From Macrostomum hystrix (taxonomy: Eukaryota; Platyhelminthes; Macrostomidae): a stretch of 64,000 bases of DNA. Below, piece after piece: positions 9,343-18,617 of this stretch. The notes under the pieces were generated by a model that did no database searches, was not told where the DNA came from, and saw only the letters and a list, made by a program, of their open reading frames with translations. The stretch spans positions 1-64,000 of the forward strand of contig CATNEN010000002.1 of NCBI GenBank assembly GCA_950097015.1. The letters are read 5' to 3'. The position numbers were made by a program, and so were the translations under genes. Each line of letters starts with the position of its first letter. Position 1 is the first letter of the stretch.

Positions 9343-9882
9343 GAGGGGTCGGCACACTTATGAGCAAGCGGGCCAAAGAGAGAACCTAAAATACGACAGC
9401 AGGCCAAATTGACTGTAAAAATATGATATAGGGGAGAGATGAGACACGGGAGAGATGAGACACTGGAGAGATGAGACACGGGAGAGATGAGACAGGGGAG
9501 AGATGAGACACGGGAGAGACGACACAGGGAATAGATGAGACAGGGGAGAGATGAGACAGGGGAGAGACGAGGCAGGGAAGAGATGAGACAGGGGAGAGAT
9601 GAGACAGGGGAGAGATGAGACACGGGAGAGATGAAACACGGGAGTGACGAGACAGGGAAGAGATGAGACAGCGGGAGAGATGAGACACGGGAGAGATGAG
9701 ACAGGGGAGAGATGAGACACGAGAGAGATGAGACACGGGAGAGATGAGACACGGGAGAGATGAGACACGGGCGCGATGAGACAGGGGAAAGATGAAACAG
9801 GATAGTCGGAAGGGGCAACGGGCCGGATTTGGGAGCTACGAGGGCCGCAACTGGCCCGCGGGTCGGTGTGTGCCGACCCCTG
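9343..9882. mobile_element. hAT-type MITE with minisatellite core
   Basis: Flanked by a perfect 8-bp target duplication CTCTAGAT (9335-9342 and 9883-9890). The terminal inverted repeats are GAGGGGTCGGCACAC (9343-9357) and GTGTGCCGACCCCTG (9868-9882); they match except at the outermost base. An 8-bp duplication and CAGGGGTCGGCA-type ends are hallmarks of hAT transposons. The interior (about 9425-9790) is a 16-base minisatellite (ggggagagatgagaca), and subterminal DNA has cgggcca/tggcccgcg words typical of hAT MITEs. There is no transposase. Unit B copy: 36255-36938. Confidence 0.9.
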
Positions 9883-9890
9883 CTCTAGAT

Positions 9891-11107
9891 GTACATTTGA
9901 ACAGTCTTAAACCTCGTTTTCTCATATGTACATCAAATTATTTTATCTCGTCCCTCGGATGTACATTGGCCTGCACGAATATAAATTGTTTTTCAGTTTT
10001 ATCTTAATTTCAAATAAACCAGCAAAATTTACTCCACACGCCAGCCATTGAAAAGTTCGAATGGACTGCTCAAATAAATAAAAGCAAATTATTCTGCTAC
10101 AATCTAGAAATAGGCTTGACTAGTCCGCATATAAAATTTTCTTCTCTACCCACTGACTCCCAGGAGAGTCACTCGGCCTCATCAAATAAGGAAGAAATGT
10201 CAGCGATCAAAGGCGAGTAGATTGCTAATAACCTTGATCAAAGACTCATCGCTAGGGAAATTTCCACTTTGAAAGTAAGCAGGCATTGAATTAGCATTAG
10301 GCTGATAATTACACAGCGAGTTAGATACCCACGTTTCATTTTGAATAGGTTACGGTAATATTACGGTTATGCAGTAATATTACCATAGTACGGTTATAAC
10401 GGTAACATTTATTTTAACCAATCATGCGCTAACTACTCTACTCACCCGCTTAGTAGTGAGATGTAGCCATTTCTACCATACGCGTTTTAGTGCAACTTCA
10501 CCTATGCACTACTCCCCATTTTGCCGATTCGCTAAACGCAGGCTACCAATGACAGCTTAACAACACGCTATATATATATATAACATACGAAAGTGCGAAG
10601 CAGTCAACCTACCTTTTCCCACTCGGACTCCTGATCTCACTAGCAAACCAATCCAGAGCTATAACAGCCTATAGATACGATTATTGGACAACAGACATTA
10701 GTCTTGAACCACAGCACATCGGACAAACCGGATAAGTATTTCAACCTTGACTGCTTCTAACTTAGCATACCGATTGCTTAGCATCATTGTGATTGCCTGA
10801 ATACTATCAGTAATACGATTAGAAATATAACACCTAAGAGAAGGTTAACACCGCTGGAAACTTGAGTTGAACTTGCCGCTCATTGACTTAACAAAGGATA
10901 TCCGTATTCAGAACCGAGAGCCAGAGAGAGAGCATCATAGACCAGAGATAGGTAAAGTATATCAGTAGTATTTTTAGAAAATGCGAACCAAAACCATACA
11001 GTACAGCATGTGGTTCATTTCACCAAAAAAAGATAAACGAATCAAAAGTGTCTACTATTAATAGAACGAGGATTCCTCGTATCAAATCAATTTTTATGTC
11101 ATAGACA
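9891..11107. other. Long unique stretch without genes
   Basis: Non-coding on both strands, nearly identical to 36947-38160 in unit B. Includes a short (TA)n run at about 10569-10582 and a palindromic patch of gtaatattac words around 10345-10410. No RNA gene was recognised. Confidence 0.5.
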
Positions 11108-11240
11108 ATTCCTCCTTCCTCCCTCCTCCTGCCTCCTCCTTCCTCCTTCCTCCTTCCTCCTCCTTCGATCTCCTTCCTTCCTCCTTCCTCTTCCTTCCTC
11201 TTTCCTTCCTCCTTCCTCCTTCTCCTTCCTCCTTCCTCCT
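11108..11240. repeat. Short polypyrimidine tract
   Basis: A cctccttcctcc tract truncating the PHD-like fragment that follows. The unit B counterpart (38165-38340) ends at a different point. Confidence 0.9.
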
Positions 11241-11243
11241 GCT

Positions 11244-11535
11244 TCACTCGATGCCTTCTCGTGTAACGGCTTTTTCGCACTCAAAGCAGGGTCCTTTTCC
11301 TTGCTCTCCTCTCGTGTCGGTCTTCTCTGTCACCGTCTTTCTCGTTCCTCCCCTTTGGCCTGGGATTCTTACGTTTCTACCGTGCGTCTGGTGATCTCCC
11401 TCTCTCTCCTCCCGGGCCTCGCTTCGCGCTCTTCTTGTTGTTTGTTTCGCTGGTTGCGAAACACAAAGTCGCATTCTCTTTGCTTCCATTGTCTCCGTCG
11501 TTCTTTTTCCTTTGCTTTCGTCTCACCTTTGCCAT
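11244..11535 (-). pseudogene. Basic, Cys-containing ORF fragment of LINE type (truncated PHD-like)
   Basis: A minus-strand frame opens at ATG 11535 with MAKVRRKQRKKNDG, is very Lys/Arg rich, and shifts frame partway. It then shows CFEC followed by EKAVTREGIE and runs into a stop where polypyrimidine DNA replaces the rest. In unit B the same segment continues into a PHD-like finger, so this is a truncated copy. Basic, PHD-bearing proteins occur in ORF1 of several non-LTR retrotransposon lineages. Its ATG overlaps the stop of the zinc-finger frame upstream (11523). Confidence 0.5.
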
Positions 11536-11850
11536 ACTTTTAGGTGTTTGCTGATATTGCTGGTGCTGAAGACTTTTAGGCAGTATGTGCACTGGCCTGG
11601 TTGGGGTGCTCCTCGGCACGCCTTCCTGTGGTTCGTCAGGTTGCTTTGTTGTTTAAAGCTTCTCTTACACCTTTCGCATTCGAATCTCGATTCCATCCTC
11701 CTGTGTGCTAGTCTCTGGTGTTGCACTAGTCCGACCTTCGTTCGGAATCGTCTCCCACAGCCTGGCCAGTCGCATTCCTCCATTGCCTTCTGGCCGCTCC
11801 CGTCTTGTTTGTCTTTCCTTTTCTTGTCTTCTCGTTCTCCTGTCGCTGTT
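11523..11850 (-). pseudogene. C-terminal C2H2 zinc-finger part of LINE ORF2
   Basis: The minus-strand frame has three Cys/His clusters: CDWPGCGRRF...H...H, FECERCKRSF...H...C, and CTYCLKVF...H. Finger sets of this kind close the ORF2 protein of several invertebrate LINEs and help bind target DNA or RNA. It lies in a different frame from the RT-tail segment immediately upstream, in both genome copies, so the frameshift predates the duplication. Confidence 0.65.
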
Positions 11851-12337
11851 TTCGCTTTGCCTTTTCCTCTTCCATCATCCGCTTCGTCTCCTTCCTGCAC
11901 ACCTCTTTCCACTTCTTCCTATCCATAGCCGTCTGTTCAATCTTGTCCGCGTCCATGCCCGCACGTCGCAGCAGTCCTCTCCAGTACGTCAGAGTGGTGG
12001 CCCGCCGACTCTTCCTTTTCCTCGCTCCACTAGGGCGCTTCGGCCATCCTAGGATCACTTTCTTCGTTATCCTGTTCTCGTCCATTCGGATTACGTGTCC
12101 AATTCTCTCCAGCGTTCTTCTCGTGATCTTGACTTCCACCGGTTCTACCTCCAACATTCCTCTCACATCATGCATGTTCACGCCCTTTGCTTCCATCTGC
12201 CGCAGTCCTGGGCCACCTTTCTTGTCCATCCACACATACCTGTAGCACCTATCCATCTGTTGCTGCATTCTCTTGATTTCCGTCTTCCACCATGGTCTCG
12301 CCGCTGTTCTGTTCCTCCATCTCCGTTCTGTACTCAT
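11726..12337 (-). pseudogene. LINE ORF2 C-terminal tail (post-RT region)
   Basis: The recognisable motif is ITRRTLERIGHVIRM followed by KVILGWPKRPSGARKRK and then TYWRGLLRRAG...DRKKW. This is the conserved region after the reverse transcriptase in many LINE ORF2 proteins (GHV-x-RM ... DR-x-x-W). The reverse-transcriptase palm and fingers are missing: the frame begins with a PWWKTEI linker-like segment and passes directly to the tail. The unit B copy has one T fewer at about 39320, which breaks this frame. Confidence 0.7.
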
Positions 12338-13079
12338 CGAGTGCTATTTCACCATAGCCCCACAAGGGTTGATAGCCGCATATCAGACGGTAGTGGTTCA
12401 CTTTTATTGCTGCTGTCCTTTCGCCTAACCATCGTTGGCTTCCTTGTTCGATCCAGTCTTGCGCCCACTCTCCGATTAAGAGGATTGCTGCTCGTTTGCC
12501 ATGCATTACTACTGCTTTCTCCTCGCCTTCGCCTAGCCAGAAGAAACCTTGGTCTGCGCTGGTTATCTCTGTCAGCAGCACAGCGTTCCAGTTCATCCTC
12601 GTGCTGTATGTCACTATCTCCCGAATTCTTCTCCGATTGTTCTCCCGCATAGATGCTTTCTGCACGTTCCATGTTGCTATTTTGGGGCTTCTCTTCTTTT
12701 TCTCCTCTAGTTTCTCATTTTCTTTCTTCGCTTCTGCTTCCCTCTTCTCCTCTTCCTTACGTCTTCGTCTCCGTTCTCTCCTCTGTCGTCTCACGTCATT
12801 CCGGTATTCGCGTTGCTTCTCTATGTTCCTTTTTCCGCGTTTGCTAGGTCCCGGGTTCTTCTTAACTGTCTCCAGTTTCTCTTCGATCTCTTCTTCTAGT
12901 CTTCTTACGTCCTCCACGACCTTCCTTCCTCGCTGCAGATTAGGGCGGCAGGCTTTTAAGTGTCGACTGGGGGTGCCCTGTCTCCCAGCTCCACTGTCGC
13001 AGGCCGGTCGTCCCCGCGTGCAGTGGCTGTTGCCTTCCGCCGCGGCTCCTCCCGGTCCACCTCCGGATCTTTTTGCCAT
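12249..13079 (-). pseudogene. LINE ORF2 N-terminal part with AP-type endonuclease
   Basis: The 276-codon frame opens at ATG 13079. A Cys/His cluster and a Lys/Arg/Glu-rich coiled region with KKNPGP come first. The start of an exonuclease-endonuclease-phosphatase fold follows: KIATWNVQ (metal-site Asn), VLLTEI (catalytic Glu), RAAILLIG, and YRLICGYQPLWG. The endonuclease lacks its second half, including the SDH end motif. The frame then drifts into unrelated residues where it meets the RT-tail frame, so a large internal deletion removed the rest of the endonuclease and the whole RT. The element cannot move by itself. An almost identical copy lies at 39511-40341. Confidence 0.75.
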
Positions 13080-13149
13080 TGCTGGAGTGGGGCTCAGTCC
13101 ACTCCGCGTAGCGCGCTCTCCGCTTCAAGAAAGCAGATCCTTGGGATAG

Positions 13150-14285
13150 CCACCTCCTCCTCCTTCCTCCTCCTTCCTCCTCCTTCTCCTTCCTCCTCCT
13201 TCCTCCTTCCTCCTCCTCCCTCCCTCCTCCTTCCTCCTTCCTTCCTTCTCCTCCCTCCTTCCTCCTTCCTCCTTCCTCCTTCGTCTTCCCCCCTTCTCCA
13301 TCCTCCTCCCTCCTTCCTCCTTCGTCTTCCCCCCTTCTCCATCCTCCTCCCTCCTTCCTCCTCCTCCTCCTCCTCCCTCCCTTCCTCCTTCCTCCTTCCT
13401 CCTTCGTCCTCCTCTCCCCCTTCTCCTTCCTCCTTCCTCCTTCCTTCCTCCTTCCTCCTCCTTCCTCCTTCTCCTTCCTCCTTCCTTCCTTCTTATTCCT
13501 TCCTTCTCCTCACTCCTTCCTCCTTCCTCCTTCGTCCTCCTTCCCCCCTTCTCCTTCCTCCTCCCTCCTTCCTCCTCCTCCTCCTCCCTCCCTTCCTCCT
13601 TCGTCCTCCTTTCCCCCTTCTCCTTCCTACTTCCTCCTTCCTTCCTCCATCCTCCTCCTTCCTCCTTCTCCTTCCTCCTTCCTTCTTTCTTATTCCTTCC
13701 TTCTTTCTTATTCCTTCCTTCTCCTCACTCCTTCCTCCTCCTCCCTCCCTTCCTCCTTCCTCCTTCCTCCTTCGTCCTCCTTTCCCCCTTCTCCTTCCTC
13801 CTTCCTCCTTCCTTCCTCCTTCCTCCTCCTTCTCCTTCCTCCTTCCTTCCTTCTTATTCCTTCCTTCTCCTCACTCCTTCCTCCTTCCCCCCTCCTCCTT
13901 TCTCCTCCTTCCTTCTGCCTCCTCCTTCCTCCTCCTTTCTCCTCCTTTCTCCTCCTTTCTCCTCCTTCCTCCTTCCTTCCTCCTCCTTTCTCCTCCTTTC
14001 TCCTCCTTCCTCCTTCCTTCCTCCTTCCTTTCTCCTCTTTCCTCCTTCCTCCTTCCTCTTCCTTCCTCCTCCTTTCTCCTCCTGTCTCCCCCTTCCTCCT
14101 TCCTTCCTCCTCCTTTCTCCTCCTTTCTCCTCCTTCCTCCTTCCTTCCTCCTTCCTTTCTCCTCTTTCCTCCTTCCTTCTTCCTCCTTCCTCCTTCCTCC
14201 TTCCTTCCTCCTTCTCCCTCTTCATTTCTCCTCCTTCCTCCTTCCTTCTCCTCCTCCTCTTTCCTCCTCCTTCGTCTTTCCTCTT
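13150..14285. repeat. Polypyrimidine tract, unit A second copy
   Basis: C/T tract with scattered cgtcctcc and tattcc interruptions and internal duplications of 120-250 bases. It lies downstream of the minus-strand NHL A2 gene and borders the LINE remnant's 5' end. Frames open through it are compositional artefacts. Confidence 0.97.
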
Positions 14286-14471
14286 ATAACATTCTAAAAA
14301 ACAAAACAAAAACAAATTGCAACAATGATACACTATATTGTCATATTTTATCATACCTATGCTTAATTACCATACATTTATTGACATCTTCAATACAATA
14401 GAACAAATTCTTCCTCTCTTTAAAACTTCACACACATAAACAAAAGAGCCTATTGACTGAACCACTCCTGC
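14286..14471. other. AT-rich spacer between polypyrimidine and polypurine tracts
   Basis: Homologous to the 3' flank of the other NHL genes (1087-1290). It would form the loop if the flanking tracts paired. Confidence 0.6.
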
Positions 14472-14636
14472 AAAGAAGGAGGAAGGAGGAGGAAGGAGGA
14501 AGGAGGAAGGGAGGGAGGAGGAGGAATGAGAAGGAGGAGGAAGGAGAAGGAGGAGGAAGGAGGAGGAGGCAGAAGGAAGGAGGAGAAAGGAGGAAGGAGG
14601 AAGGAGGAAGGGAGGGAGGAGGAGAAAAGAGGAGAA
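14472..14636. repeat. Polypurine (GGAGGAA)n tract, inverted relative to 13150-14285
   Basis: Starts directly after ctcctgcaaag, where A1, B1 and C1 have unique sequence, and ends before the NHL A2 stop codon. It is complementary in kind to the polypyrimidine tract 186 bases away. The same arrangement is in unit B (41257-41385). Confidence 0.95.
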
Positions 14637-14663
14637 ACGAACTACTCTACTCTCACTGTCGAC

Positions 14664-16283
14664 TCACTTCACATTCAGCACCACCAGTCGCTTGTTCCTA
14701 TAGTCAGCCACCACCAGCTGCTCGCGCGCACCTCCAGTCACCACCGCCAGACCACATGGACAACAGAGTCTCCCGTCACCGCTGCCACTCTCGCCCGGCA
14801 CCCCCAGAGTCCACAGCAGCGACCCGTCGTCTGCAGCCACCGCTCGCACTGAGTGACCTTGCCATTCACTCACGAACAGGCGGCCTCTCCTGTCCACGGC
14901 CACACCCACTGGCTCAGTAAACTTTTTGAGGCCGCAGCGCTTAGTCGGGTGGGATGCGACCACCTGCTGGGTGTCAATGCGCACTCTGTGCACCTGATTC
15001 TGCTTCCAGTCTGTCACCAGAATGCAGTTGCCGTGAACCACCAGGTTGCCCAGTGTAGCAGCAGGAAACTCAGTCAACGTGATGACCGTCTCCATCTCGC
15101 CAGTCGCTTCGCTGAATGCAACAATTTTGTTGCCACCAGACACAAACACGGAGGCTGCGTTGCCGCCGATTCCCTCAATGGCACGAAAGCCCTTGATTTG
15201 TGGTTCGATTCGACGCACCTTTCGACCGCTCAGGTCCGTCACTGTCACTGCGTCAACTTGAGCAATGAACAGCAGCTGACGGTCGCAGTGAAGACCGCAG
15301 GTGTACTTCTTCCGGTCGATGTCGCAGTGGCACCGCAGATTCTTCGAGCCATCAACAGACACCACCTGAAGGTGGTACTTGAAATCGAATGATGAAAATG
15401 ATGCGAAGATGCAGGGCTGAGGCAGAGCCTCACCGCCGTCACTCGCTGACTCGGCGGCCACCACACGGCCCGAACGGTCACCAACGAATCCGCTGGTGTC
15501 GCTGCACACCGCCAGCCACTTAACCCAGCCATCCAGATTCACCTCGTGACTGAACACGATCGGATCGAGCAATGCCTGTCTCGCCATCGCCATCGCCTTC
15601 ATTGCGTCGTCGATCTCCTTGGGTGTCGCGCTGACCTCAGCGTCTCTCCAGCCCTCACCAGTCCACACGTTCACACGAGCCAACGCTCTGCCGAACTGCT
15701 CCGACACCTGCCCCAGTCGCTCCAGCTGCTGCTCCGCTCCCAAGCTCTCCTCCAGCGACTTCTGCAGCCGATCAAAGTCTGCCTTCAAGTCATCGAGCGA
15801 CAACTCCATCGACATCGTCAGCTCGACAAGCTTCGACATCTCGCCTGCAGCTTCCGCCATCGACGTCTCCTGCCTGTAGCTTCTCACATCGTCCATGTCC
15901 CGCTGCCACACACGCGCTGTCTCAATCCGAGCTATCATCGGACCTGTCAGTCGATCTTCACTCGAATCCAGGTATCTCCGCATTGTCTCATACAGCTGCT
16001 TCGCCCGTCGCAGCTGCTCCTCCATCTCGTGAATCCAATCTCCTCCACCACCTCCAGCACTGCCGCCTGCAGCTTCGGCTTGTGGGAAGGCACGCAGCTT
16101 CTCAGCGACCTTCTCCTTCAGCTTGAGGGCATCCGCCACATCAACACTCAGGTGTTCCGAGCACAGGTAGTGCTCGGAGAACGGACCCCGGCCGACTGCA
16201 GCTTTTTGGCAGACGACGCAGATTGGGATCACTTCAGGAGGTCCTTCGGAACTCGAGCTGTCGCTGGAGTCCCCACGCTGCAT
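14664..16283 (-). CDS. B-box-like / coiled-coil / NHL-repeat protein, paralogue A2
   Basis: A 539-residue paralogue with the same architecture as A1: zinc site CVVC...CSEH at residues 22-44, coiled coil at about 50-215, propeller from about 235. The first 200 residues are almost identical to A1. The propeller differs in short clusters, for example RKKYTC where A1 has WKMIIW, SEWQGHS for SEFEGHL, DGRLCCP for AGRLTFP, and ADYRN for ADWQN. ATG 16283 is preceded by a ctctttccag acceptor (AG at 16299-16300). The C-terminus is NVK instead of NME. The gene is intact. It sits upstream, in transcription order, of a polypurine tract that would be transcribed as the complementary CCTTCC-rich strand in any read-through RNA. 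Confidence 0.85.
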   Translation of the reverse strand: MQRGDSSDSSSSEGPPEVIPICVVCQKAAVGRGPFSEHYLCSEHLSVDVADALKLKEKVAEKLRAFPQAEAAGGSAGGGGGDWIHEMEEQLRRAKQLYETMRRYLDSSEDRLTGPMIARIETARVWQRDMDDVRSYRQETSMAEAAGEMSKLVELTMSMELSLDDLKADFDRLQKSLEESLGAEQQLERLGQVSEQFGRALARVNVWTGEGWRDAEVSATPKEIDDAMKAMAMARQALLDPIVFSHEVNLDGWVKWLAVCSDTSGFVGDRSGRVVAAESASDGGEALPQPCIFASFSSFDFKYHLQVVSVDGSKNLRCHCDIDRKKYTCGLHCDRQLLFIAQVDAVTVTDLSGRKVRRIEPQIKGFRAIEGIGGNAASVFVSGGNKIVAFSEATGEMETVITLTEFPAATLGNLVVHGNCILVTDWKQNQVHRVRIDTQQVVASHPTKRCGLKKFTEPVGVAVDRRGRLFVSEWQGHSVRAVAADDGSLLWTLGVPGESGSGDGRLCCPCGLAVVTGGAREQLVVADYRNKRLVVLNVK

Positions 16284-16298
16284 TTTCAGATTCGAGGT

Positions 16299-16838
16299 CT
16301 GGAAAGAGAGTCGGAAAGAGGCCGTGTGAGTTGAAGACTGCTGCTGGAATCTGCCAGAACTCTAATGTTATCTCAGTGTCAAAAATTCTCAACTTCAACT
16401 CGCTACCTCAGAAAGCTGGGAAGCAGAAAAGTTGCAGAGCTGCCGTAAGCAGGCCGATGCTGAGGCTCAGGTGAGAATGAGTTTCAATCAGACAGCAATC
16501 GGAAGCTGTGCTCAGGATTTTGAGATGACTCCTATGTCAGGTATCTCAGTTAAACTCTACTCTGTTGCTAAGCAACAGTGAGAAGCCTGAGTCTGGTCGA
16601 TATTGGAGAACAGAATGAAATCATTGAGCTGCTATTGCTGGAGTGACAGGAGGAGAGGAGACGGGAAGGAGAAGGAGGAAAGAGTACCTGATACAAAGGA
16701 CGCGCAGGTAGAACATCAGTTAATGTAGTGCGTGGGGTGTGCAGTGCCTGAGTGTACAGTTCCAATTGCATTGCTCCCGCCTCTACATGCATTGTAATTT
16801 TTTCTCCTTGACGCATACTTGGACTCAGTGGAGATGTC
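16299..16838. other. Upstream region of NHL A2
   Basis: The proximal 200 bases match the A1 upstream region. The rest is specific to the second gene of each unit (43045-43580 is its twin). Probable promoter and 5' exon; no gene is called. Confidence 0.45.
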
Positions 16839-16839
16839 A

Positions 16840-16970
16840 GTGCGTGTCAGGTGAAGCAGTGGGTGTCAGGTGAATCAGCGGGTGTCAGGTAAAGCAGTGG
16901 ATGTCAGGTGAATCGGTGGGTGTCAGGTAAAGCAGTGGGTGTCAGGTGAAGCCGCGGGTGTCAGGATATT
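16840..16970. repeat. 20-bp repeat (gtgaagcagtgggtgtcagg)
   Basis: About six imperfect copies with agtggatgtcagg and aatcggtgggtg variants. Unit B has more copies with extra variants (43590-43760). Confidence 0.85.
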
Positions 16971-17031
16971 TACCTTCTAGACTGGAGATTCACCATTTAG
17001 GGAGATTTACCTGTGAGACTGAATATTCACC

Positions 17032-17206
17032 TGTTAGATATGGCTGTCACCTGTTAGATATGGCTGTCACCTGTTAGATATGGCTGTCACCTGTTAGATA
17101 TGGCTGTCACCTGTTAGATATGGCTGTCACCTGTTAGATATGGCTGTCACCTGTTAGATATGGCTGTCACCTGTTAGATATGGCTGTCACCTGTTAGATA
17201 TGGCTC
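17032..17206. repeat. 20-bp repeat (ctgttagatatggctgtcac)
   Basis: Nearly nine exact head-to-tail copies. Unit B has about four (43826-43900). Confidence 0.95.
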
Positions 17207-17320
17207 TAAATAAAAAAATCGAATGCAGCAGAACCAGTGACACCTACTTGCTGAATTCCAGCTGCATCAAAATAAGAATTTTAGCAGCTCAGACTTAGGT
17301 TCAGAGACAAATCAGAAACC

Positions 17321-17955
17321 AGTTCTTGTGCCGTCTGTGAAAAAGCCACAGTCGGCCGGGATCTGTTCTCCGAGGGCTACCTGTGCTCGGAACACCTGAG
17401 TGTTGATGTGGCGGATGCCATCAAGCTGAAGAACCATGTTGATGAGGAGCTGAGTGCCTACTCTCAAGCCGAAGCTACAGGTGTGCCGGATGTCAGGCAG
17501 AATCTGCTTCAAAGAATGCTCAAGCGAAATGCCGTTGTGGATAAGGCCTTCAATAAAATTCAGCAAAGCCTTCATTCGCACCGCTCTCTCCTGACAGACT
17601 TCATGAATGCTCGAGTTGAGACAGTCAATGCATGGCAGCGGGACCTCGAAGACATCGAAAGTTACAAAGAGGAGGTCGCGGAGGCTGGCCTTGTCCATTG
17701 ACTTGTCGCTTCCGGAGCTAAAGGCGGACTTTGATCGGGCGCAGAAGTTGGTTGACAATCGGAAGTCGAGCAGCAGCTGGAGCGACTGCCCGACTCGAGA
17801 ATCTCGTGGACCGAGTTGCGGCTGCTGAAGTCGGGACTGTGGCATCCAGAGACGCTGCGGTCACCGCGAGACCGAAGGTGGTTGATTGCGCAACAACTGC
17901 CGACGGCTCCGTCTTCGATCGGAGTGAAACTGGACGGTCACGTGTACGGTCAACA
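17321..17955 (+). pseudogene. Decayed B-box/coiled-coil relative of the NHL genes, opposite strand
   Basis: The plus-strand translation shows SCAVCEKATVGRDLFSEGYL then [15 protein letters not shown], matching the zinc site of the NHL genes. A coiled-coil part follows (AWQRDLEDIESYKEEVAEAG, then LPELKADFDRAQKL in another frame). Traces of the pre-propeller region follow in a third frame, ending near KLDGHV. At least two frameshifts and a stop at 17701 break it, and a 21-bp satellite cuts it off where the propeller would start. It is clearly older than the intact paralogues. It has no apparent start codon context and is unlikely to be expressed as protein. Confidence 0.8.
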
Positions 17956-17956
17956 G

Positions 17957-18141
17957 CTGTAAGAGAAACCTGCTGAGCTGTAAGAGAAACCTGCTGGGCT
18001 GTAAGAGAAACCTGCTGAGCTGTAAGAGAAACCTGCTGAGCTGTAAGAGAAACCTGCTGAGCTGTAAGAGAAACCTGCTGAGCTGTAAGAGAAACCTGCT
18101 GAGCTGTAAGAGAAACCTGCTGAGCTGTAAGAGAAACCTGC
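17957..18141. repeat. 21-bp repeat (tgagctgtaagagaaacctgc)
   Basis: About nine copies. The matching point in unit B (44637-44650) has none: gtcaacagaaacctgctc passes straight through. The array is therefore a gain in A or a complete loss in B. Confidence 0.95.
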
Positions 18142-18617
18142 TCTATACATTTAGCCTAGGAAATCATCAGTTGGTCTGTGAGACCCTAAGAATGGCAAGT
18201 ACTAAATAACCCTATGAGAACAGACTCTGCCCCAAGTGCCGGTAGAAGTAGCGAATGATATATCACTTGCTGTTTAAGTCTTAGCAAGATTTTCAGGTAT
18301 CGGGAAGAGACACGAAGACAATAAGCAATATAATTCCCAATCTTCCCAATTATCAGACGCGGATAAGGCATTCTACTTGATGACCAAAGAAGATAAATTT
18401 GTGAAATCAATTGTTGGTCAGTACATTGTGAAAATAGACAAGATTATGGTTGGCTAAACCACTGCTCTAGCCAACACTTGCCAACATTAAAAGCGCAGTC
18501 GATTTTTAAGATACTTTGCAGATTTCCAATTTGTGGGATTAAAACTAGTAAGCTGCTGAAACTTACCGGCCTATAGTAATCTGGCCTCATGGTCTCAGGA
18601 AAACTCAAATAAATAAA
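18142..18617. other. Unique DNA, no gene seen
   Basis: Shared with 44650-45120. Nothing coding or RNA-like was recognised. Confidence 0.5.

Noticed and set aside
9303-9818. Minus-strand frames of repeated Ser-His-Leu-Ser type in the hAT element
   Set aside because: Generated by the 16-base minisatellite. All three frames are open, and the element has no transposase.
12496-14297. Plus-strand frames opposite the LINE remnant and running into the polypyrimidine tract
   Set aside because: The minus strand carries recognisable endonuclease and finger motifs. The plus frames are shadows extended by stop-free C/T DNA.
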